Shown: positions 56,401 to 64,000 of the stretch, piece by piece
Numbering within the stretch: the first letter of the stretch is position 1
Layout of the letters: every line of letters starts with the position of its first letter
Source of the DNA: Parasponia andersonii
Taxonomy: Eukaryota; Streptophyta; Magnoliopsida; Rosales; Cannabaceae
Assembly: GCA_002914805.1 (NCBI GenBank)
Contig: JXTB01000162.1
Location: forward strand, 708,894-772,893
Reading direction: 5' to 3'
DNA length: 64,000 nt
Notes under the pieces: generated by a model
Databases searched by the model: none
Told to the model about the DNA's origin: nothing
The model's input: the letters and a program-made list of their open reading frames with translations, nothing else
Made by a program: the position numbers and the translations under genes

Positions 56401-59400
56401 CATGCATAAGGAGAACCATCAGTTTTGGCACATAAGTACTAAGTTGAGAACCCATCATCTTAATCAGCATCTCAATGCGTTGTAAGGCTTGTTTCTGCAG
56501 TGAATAATCCTCTGAGTGGAGCATCTTTCTATCGATACTGTTAAGGAGGCCAACAAAGTGATTCCTCAAAAAACTTGGAAGATCTTCACCACCAATTAGA
56601 ACCCTAGCAACTTCTTTTATCATCTCAGGTACTCTTGCTAGCCTGGAATCAAATAGAAAACGGTAATGCTGGGCACAAGGAGAGAAAAGTGATATATATG
56701 AAGCATAATATGACTACAAAATACCACTAAACTCGATATCCACTAGTCAATCATTGCTGGTGAAAAGGCCTAAATGACTCGAAATATAAAATGACAACCA
56801 AAAGAGTTCACGGGCTAAAGCTAATGAGAGACTAAAACATTACATGCAGACCACCGAAACATATGCAGAACTTCAATGGCATCCTAACCAAGTGAATTAT
56901 CATGTTAAATTTTTTTTTTTCGGGGTCCGGTTTGGGGGAGAAGAAAATCAAGTTCTTAGATACATTTTTAGTCACTGTATTGTTATGAATTAGTAAACAT
57001 CTATACCTTCTACTTATTTCATCGGAGTCAGTTCCATCCAAAAAACATACAAGTTCATCTAAAAGTGCAGGTAACGCAGCTGCAAAAATTTCTTGTTTGT
57101 CAGAACCAGTCTGGGCTTGGTAAAATTGCAAAACAGAGAGTAATTCTTGGCCATCTGCTTGATGAAGAGCAAAAGCTAGCACTTTAGGTAGCCAATTAAC
57201 TATAAGCGGCACCATATCAGAGTTCAAACATTTAGCCAACTCATTTAAAGTGTCAACTGCTTGCTCATCATCTTGCTGAGACACAACGAGTTTTGGAAGA
57301 ACAACAGGAACCATTTTCTTGATGAGTTCTTCAGTTTCAACACCAAGAACAGCTTCTGCAAACTCTCTGATCATTATTGGACGGCCAGAAAGCCTCACTG
57401 ACAAATAATTGAACAGTTCATTTCGAACATGAACAACTTTTGAAAGAATTAGTTCAAAACCTCCTCTAAGATGGAAGTAGCAAGATTTGTGTATTAGCCT
57501 TGATGCATTCATTCTCACTGTCACATGTAAATTATCAAGCTGATCAATCAATAAGATAAGAGAAAACAAAAAAAGCTGATTGTAAATATCAACAGCAATC
57601 ATAATTTCTGCCGTTGTTTCCAAAAGGGTCTCAAAGATTTGGGGATCTTCAGCAGCTGCCAATGCATGTTTAATCATATCCATAAACTTTTGTTCTTTAC
57701 TTTTATTTTGTGAGTCCTCGTCACAAAATAAACAACTCAAAACAGCATCTTCAACGAATGAGCTAATTTGACTGCAGAATGCTTCTCTAATAGCCTTCTT
57801 TCTGTTAAGAAGCAAAAAATTAACACATTTAATCCATTTGGATCTAGTTTCAACCAAACTGCTAGTGGTTTCATGTACAAGGATCCTTCGAATATTTTTC
57901 ACACAAGAAACTTGGACATCTTCTGATGACTCATCATAAAGAAGTTCAAAAAACAGATTCCTTAGAAGGCTGAAATCAAAATCCATATTGATTTCCCTGC
58001 TGTGCATTTCAGGCAGACTTACATCATTTAAACACTGCTCATTATTGCATTGATTACTTCTTCTGTCACACTTTGAACACCAAAATCCTTGCAGTAAATA
58101 ATCTACTGTTCGACAGGGTTTTTCATTTTTTGTAGTCAAAAACAATTTGCATTCACTTTTATCTAGACCAGCTCCAGCATTACAAGATCCATAGAGGCAC
58201 GACATATAACCAAGAGAAAATGGAAGAACATTCCTGACTTTTTCGTGTTTCTCTCCTTCCAAGAATCTGTAAGACCAAAAAAACGAAAGATAAATAAACT
58301 CTAGAAGTCCTCATATGGGTGATTTCAAGCACAAAGAACGCATGATAGAACAAGGAGCAACTTTCTAGTGATTATATTTTGACTATCACTTTATCACCTC
58401 CAGGACTCTAAAATGTAACCATAAAAGTATAACTCAAGCTATAAGCAAAAGAAAATTGAACAACAAAACACTAGTCATGGTGAGTAATCTATTCAAGACT
58501 GAAAGTGGCGTGTAAGTTTCAAACAAGGAAAAGTTATAATATAGATGCATTATTGTTATTCAGTAATGAAAAGTTAAAATGCATACACCTCATTATGTTA
58601 ATGCTTTTCTATCTTAAAACAGTTTTCATTAATCGCTTATCTAAAACTGAGAAATAAGTACATTAGATTTTCAACTTACTCCATTCTTCTGAATACATGT
58701 GATAGTATTCGATGACCAGACCACAAGACAATCACTGGCATCGAAATCACTGCTTCAGATCTAACTTCTTCAGCTTCATCATGAAGGCCCAAATCCAGGA
58801 CTTCCAGATCAGATTCACTACTTCTATCAGCAAGCTTGCTCGCAACTTGAACAGAGAAACATTTTGCTTTGCTCAGATTATTAAGTTTTCTGTCTATGTC
58901 GGAATGGGTCCATGGAAGCTTTAGCAGTACACATACTTGGTCTGCATCAACATCCTGATTTCCAAACATCTTACTCTCCATCAGAAGTGGATCTATATAA
59001 GAACAAATTATCAGTTCACGCCAGAAATTGAATAGAAGCGTATTCACAATTTAAACTGCCAAATCTTGAATAGCACCCGTCTAACAGCATCCTAGAGGAA
59101 GACAACCATCATAAAACTTATAAATTTCTGCTCCTACCACTCCAACATTATTAGTTTAACTAAAAACAAATGTAGGAAACCAGATGCATGAAGAGCTGGA
59201 ATAACATCCGTAAACCTTTTCCCACTTCAAACACAATTACTCAGTCATCATCACATCACATGTCAAGAAACCAAGAGTTCATGATTGCAGAGGAAATTGA
59301 ATCAAGAGGACAGAAACCATACCAGCATGCACATCCAATTATTTCAAAAAGCTATGATTTATTATTCAAGTATGCTTATCTTGACAAGTTTGGCTGTATA

Positions 59401-62400
59401 GTTATCCCTATATTATACCAGAATGCATTCCTTATTTTCAAGTCACTTACCTTCAATTTTGAGATATATGTAAGCAGATAATAAGTTGTTTCTGCTTTTG
59501 AGAACCAAACCAAGTTAACAAATCATATCCCGAGAGTCAGCTTTGCTAAAATTTTAATGACTAGGTTAGCTTCATTGACTTACTTTGCAAAAGCAATATG
59601 TTGTGAATTCCTTCCAGATAGATTGAAATATCGACTGTGAATGAACTTTCTTGTTTTGCCTGCATTAAATGAAAAAAATTTATTCAGAGTTAATAAAATG
59701 TGAAAAAGAGAGGGGGAGAAAAATTATAAGCCTAAGTACCTCAGCCAATATCCAGGGTATCCATGAGTACATCTCCTGAAAGATTCTAAGTGCCAGAGTG
59801 GTCTCTGGATATCTACAGAAGGCAATGCAAAGCATGCTAAGAGCTGTTAACGCAATATCTGGTCTTAAAGAACCAGGACTGACAGCCGGAGATTTTAAAC
59901 TTTCAATGAAAGAAAGAAGTGAAGTGTGCATATAATTTGAATAGTCATCTTCTCTTTCACAAGCAACAATACGAACATGCTTTTGCTGAATCTGATTACT
60001 AGCATCAGAAGCCATAATTTCCTCATCTACCTTTTGCCGTTTGGTCTTGGAAGCGTCCACATCCTGAATAGGTCTTTTCTCCCTGAACCTTGTGTTTCCA
60101 ACTGGTTTATCACTTGATATTAACAAATCTAGACTTCTACAACTTGTCATTTTCCTTCCAAAATGATCAGGACCAAGTATGGAAAGAGCTACTTGAAGAC
60201 AATCAATCAGTGGGAAGCAGGGTTCTGGAAGAGAAAGTAAATAAATAAGCGACTCTGGCCTCCATATATGAGGAGGACAATTTTTTGCAATTCGAATATA
60301 TGCACTGCACAATGCAACCTGAGAAGCAGAAATAGTTTTTAGATCTCAGTCAAATCAACTCTTCTGACCTATCAGCTATCCAGATCTCATGAATAACTCA
60401 CTAGAATTACTATGCTATCTAAATGAAAATTTATGGAATAATAACATTACCTTAAGCTCCTGGCTTTTGGTTCTCCTCATTGCTTGAGGAAATACAGTTA
60501 CCAAATCAGCAGCAGTTAGCTTGACAACAAAGTCAGAACAACCGGAGTGTAATGCATTCAGGCAACCACCCAATGATGAATCATAAACCACATTTCTGCA
60601 ATGTAACAACATTGTTAGCATACTCACTAAAAATTAATGAATATTATCATTTCAAATAGATTTCCTTTGAGATCCGCGAGCAGAGTGATTGACAACATGC
60701 ACGTACATAGACATATCATTATCATCTAACCACCAAGGAGCAAGTTAAATTAATCAATTTAACCTCCCACAAAGCCAAACATATTCCTGCAGCAAGGAAA
60801 GAATAAAATTTTGACTTCCTAAATAAGCCTTATATATTACAGAAAAGTAAAAGTTTTGCTTCAAATTTCACCCCAGTAGATCTTTTCACATTGCATTATC
60901 ATCAAATCTTTAGATGAGATTTCCACCAAAAGATAACTTCAAGTTCCACTTCCAGAAATCCAATCACATACCTATATACAGGAAGCCCCTCTTTGTCCTC
61001 ACTTAATATAGTGGATATTGACTCGATTATATTCAGATGTGGAAGAATGTCAAAATTTACTGCTGATGCAATGACGCTTGTAAAGTCAAAACATGCCTTC
61101 AACAGAATTCAAAGTTGTCAAAAACTGTAAGTTTCCAAGAAATACGTATATAAACCGGGCAAAGAAAAAATATATAGAGAGATCTGTATCAACAAGCTTC
61201 TCGAAACCAATTGGTATACTAAAAATGCTAGCATAAAGTAATGGCTACCCACCACATGCAAGTCAGAATCCCCATAACATATGAGAGAACACACTGCCAT
61301 TACAAATGACACATCGATTAGTCCTTCTACATAGAGAGTTCCTTCTGTTAGGCATTTAGCAAGAAGCCTAATCATCCAAGTTGCAAAAGGTTGCCACCTT
61401 TCTTTGCCAGTAAGTTTAACTAAGATACCAGTGCCATCGGTTGGTTTATTACATGCTGGGAGATCTCCAAGACGAGTAAGATCCTTCGAAATCCCATTGA
61501 ATGACTTAGAGAAACACCTTAAAGTTACTCTAGTGGGTTCTGCAATGCTTGCATGGTCAGGACAGCATGATGCCACATAGAAAACATCTGCATGAAAACA
61601 AAGGCATATAAGCTATATTCTATTCTTCCTAAATCCTAAGAAATAGAAATAGCATATGCATCAGTAAAGATTTCAGAGATTTCATCTTTTTCATTGCAGC
61701 TGGCAGGAGAATGTGGGTTAGAACGGGCCTACGCACTCTCCCACGTGGCAGAGTGCAAATAAATAGTCCATCCAAAAGTGTGTAAAATAAATTGATATGA
61801 ATTTTCCTTCCCCAGCCAATATGCAAAGCAAACGCTATACCATATGGTTAAAAAGCAATAAATCACGAAATTCTTTCTTACCTTCAACAACTATCATGGC
61901 ATCAATGAAAAACAGACGGTAAGCATCTCGGGTTCCAGTACGAAGCAAAGATAAAAGTGAGCTGACAGTTTCGAAAATTATACCATGCCTAGAACTGAAA
62001 TAAATGATATACTCTTTATCAGACAAATGTCAGCATAGCAGCAGCAACAACAACAAATGAATAAAATCAATCAGGAAAGTAGGAAGCAAGCAAGAAAGAC
62101 ATAAATGTGCCACACACAATTAAAAATTGTTCTAAAGCTTATGGTTGCATTAGACTTAGATACTAACTTTACTGTACAATATAGAAACATCATCATATGA
62201 AGCATAGGAGGCAAAAAAGTAGGAAGAAAGTTTGCTCCATGGCGCATATAACTTCAACATTTCAAGAATGGAAATTACGAAATCACGTGAACTTTATCAA
62301 TAAACAAAACAAACTTCATGAATAACTGTCAAGAAATGAATTCAATCGAAAAAGGTTGCCAGGGAATTCACATTAGAGATTAGATATAAAAATAAGATTA

Positions 62401-63186
62401 AAACCCAAAATTAGATTTACAAAGATCAAGAAAATCGTCAACAAATCAGAAGATTGTCTCTTACTTGCAGCCAAAAAGAAAACATGTATCCAAAAAAACT
62501 GTACGTCCAGTACCGAAAATCACTTTCTCAACCAACCCTCCAATCATAGAGTGTTCCACTGCCTAATCCAGTAGTATAGCTAACACATCAAGAGCTTAGA
62601 GTCTAGCCAACAGAGTTAAGCACAAGCACTTGCGCATACACTAACTTCGAGTGACACAAAATTCGAGTTTCCCACCTTTTACTAAAGCTTAAATAAGAAC
62701 CAGTTGATCGTCATTATTATGCCCACTAAAATAAATTTTCGAAAAATAAATCTGAAATAACAGGCGATAACCAATACAAGATATAGATATATAAATAGGG
62801 ATAGAAGAAACATATAAAGAGGGTTTCACAAAAAGCAATATGAAGTTGTTGAATCACGAATGCATTACCGAAACAAAGGTTCCGCAAAGAAGGGCAGAAT
62901 GCGACCAATGACAGGTAAAACGGCGCAGGCCTTCCCATGATAAAAGACCCCAGGGAAATTCTTTGCAATATGGGAGATGAGCTTCAAAATAGCTACAACT
63001 TCTCTCTCGTTGGCTGCATATCATACGATTATTAAAAATATCTGATTACAAATTTGAAATGCTCTTGTTTTCTTTCAAGTAAAGTAAATTCATTAAAGTT
63101 TGGGTTTCAAAATTCCAATTTTCGTTCAGTACAATTAGTATCATCCCACCCATTTCAATTTTCTCGAGAAACAAACAAATTTTAAG

Positions 63187-63217
<31 letters not shown>

Positions 63218-63376
63218 ACCAGAAGGGGAGGGAACGACATAGGCGTGGAGGAGATTAGGAAGGACAGCACGGAATCGAATCTCGAGAGCGTCGTCTTCTG
63301 CATTGGAAGGAGGAGTGGATGAGGAAGCTGCTATGCGTTCACGGAGCTCGTGGACCAGGCTCGACAAGTTCGCCAT
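50441..63376 (-). CDS. ATR: Serine/threonine kinase ATR (PIKK family, replication-stress checkpoint)
   Basis: ATR senses RPA-coated ssDNA and drives the replication checkpoint. Exons in gene order: 63220-63376, 62869-63013, 61882-61994, 61253-61587, 60972-61096, 60451-60595, 59740-60318, 59584-59659, 58680-58992, 57007-58266, 53255-56642, 52543-53112, 51642-52265, 51087-51281, 50441-50608. All phases agree, giving 8193 nt and 2730 aa (Arabidopsis about 2700). The N-terminus MANLSSLVHELRERIAAS is typical of plant ATR. HEAT repeats fill the first half; the 3.4-kb exon 11 (residues of about 1083-2212) holds the UME and FAT regions. In the kinase domain, PKDDLRKD has Lys 2420, DRHGEN is at 2568-2573 and the HVDFS Asp is at 2587, so the catalytic residues are intact. 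The last 35 residues form the FATC domain ending KMYIWWMPWF. Exon 5's acceptor (AAG) and the small exon 8 are the least certain points. Confidence 0.96.
63193..63217. repeat. (GA)n microsatellite next to the ATR exon 1 donor
   Basis: A pure AG/GA run on + (CT run in gene orientation) begins within a few bases of the intron 1 splice donor at 63218-63219. It occupies the first part of the intron. Confidence 0.95.
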
Positions 63377-63397
63377 GCCCTAAAACCTCATTCCCCT

Positions 63398-63401
<4 letters not shown>

Positions 63402-63436
<35 letters not shown>
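63402..63436. repeat. (CT)n run in the ATR 5' leader
   Basis: About 17 CT units on + read as (GA)n in ATR orientation, 26-60 bp upstream of the ATG. GA runs of this kind are bound by BPC/BBR GAGA-binding factors in plants. It may also simply be a variable microsatellite. Confidence 0.9.
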
Positions 63437-63439
<3 letters not shown>

Positions 63440-63702
63440 CTCCCAATTTCGAAATCGCAGACCAGACTATGCTCAATAGTTACACTCACTAGTGACTAGT
63501 GTGGGCGTAGTTAGTAGTGTAGTGGCCGTTCTAGATATTTATACTGTTCAAGAAGGCGCCACTTTCTCTTCTTGCCTTCACGCTTCCCAGTTTCCCCGAC
63601 TAGTCCAGGCGTCAAAATCAATTTGGGCTTTTTGGACATAGAAACGGGCTCTTAAGGGTAACAGACGATGGGGCTTTAAAGGCCCGAAATTTTGTTTTTC
63701 TT

Positions 63703-63717
63703 TTTTGGCGCGAAAAA
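63703..63717. promoter_or_regulatory. E2F-type site upstream of ATR
   Basis: The sequence TTTTGGCGCGAAAAA matches the plant E2F consensus TTTSSCGC on both strands around a palindromic GGCGC core. It lies about 330 bp upstream of the ATR start codon. E2F sites mark S-phase and DNA-repair genes in plants, so G1/S control of ATR is a reasonable inference. Confidence 0.65.
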
Positions 63718-64000
63718 CGTTTTAAATAGAGAAATAGAGAATTAAATTCTTTTTTACTTCTTGTGTTAATGCCACACGTTGGATGGTTACTATTTCAAAC
63801 ACTTTTTCTTAAAAAGTCTTTGGATGGCAGAAAATAGATTCTCAACACTAATTCTGAACCTTGAAAATAACAATATTGGCCACAACCTAAGGACCATAAA
63901 ATTTAAATTAGTAGTATTTAGGGAATACAAAATCTTTTTTTGATAAAAAGTTAATTTATTATTACTATTATTATTATTATTTCTTTTAGGTTAGCTTGAC

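Larger units (their letters stand above)
63377..64000 (-). promoter_or_regulatory. ATR promoter region
   Basis: The sequence upstream of ATR reaches the window edge. It contains the (GA)n leader, TGGGCT (63624-63629), a GGCCC motif near 63680 and an E2F-type site (63703-63717). Beyond about 63750 the DNA is AT-rich with no gene in view. Confidence 0.55.

Overview
This is nuclear DNA from a flowering plant, almost certainly a core eudicot. The genes are intron-rich with GT-AG (and two GC-AG) introns, and intergenic DNA is about 30-35% GC. The proteins match land-plant families closely: SCC3, UTP15/SLOW WALKER1, PLS-class PPR, NODULIN HOMEOBOX, BSL1 Kelch phosphatase, PPR-SMR and ATR. I cannot name the species. 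All exon models below were built by hand from splice sites, and reading phase was checked across every junction.

Layout. 1-3763 (+) is the 3' part of the cohesin gene SCC3. 4717-6300 (-) is the single-exon rRNA-processing gene UTP15. 6968-8986 (-) is an intronless PPR gene. 8987-11140 is AT-rich. 11140-about 19200 is a 5'-truncated, decayed Ty3/gypsy (Tat-like) element: RNase H-integrase on +, two noncoding tandem arrays, antisense ORF remnants and a 3' LTR. A diverged direct repeat follows (about 19240-20010). 21744-28757 (+) is NDX with 17 coding exons, and a diverged fragment of that gene lies downstream (about 29555-29940). 30906-31319 (+) is a SOSS-B OB-fold gene. 31971-39629 (-) is BSL1 with 21 exons. 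About 41490-45220 is noncoding transposon-derived DNA with a probable nested copia solo LTR. 48369-49806 (+) is a PPR-SMR gene. 50441-63376 (-) is ATR with 15 exons (2730 aa). The window ends in ATR promoter sequence carrying an E2F-type site.

How the genes relate. There is no operon. Three pairs are convergent with short 3' spacers: SCC3/UTP15, SOSS-B/BSL1 and PPR-SMR/ATR. From memory of Arabidopsis locus numbers, SCC3-UTP15 (At2g47980-At2g47990) and BSL1-NDX (At4g03080-At4g03090) are neighbours there too, so two ancestral gene pairs look conserved. SCC3, SOSS-B and ATR all act in chromosome maintenance, but I treat their closeness as coincidence. I found no wholly new biological system. The most useful observations are two GC-AG introns in BSL1, the NDX-derived fragment, the E2F site at ATR, and the layered repeats of the two transposon regions.
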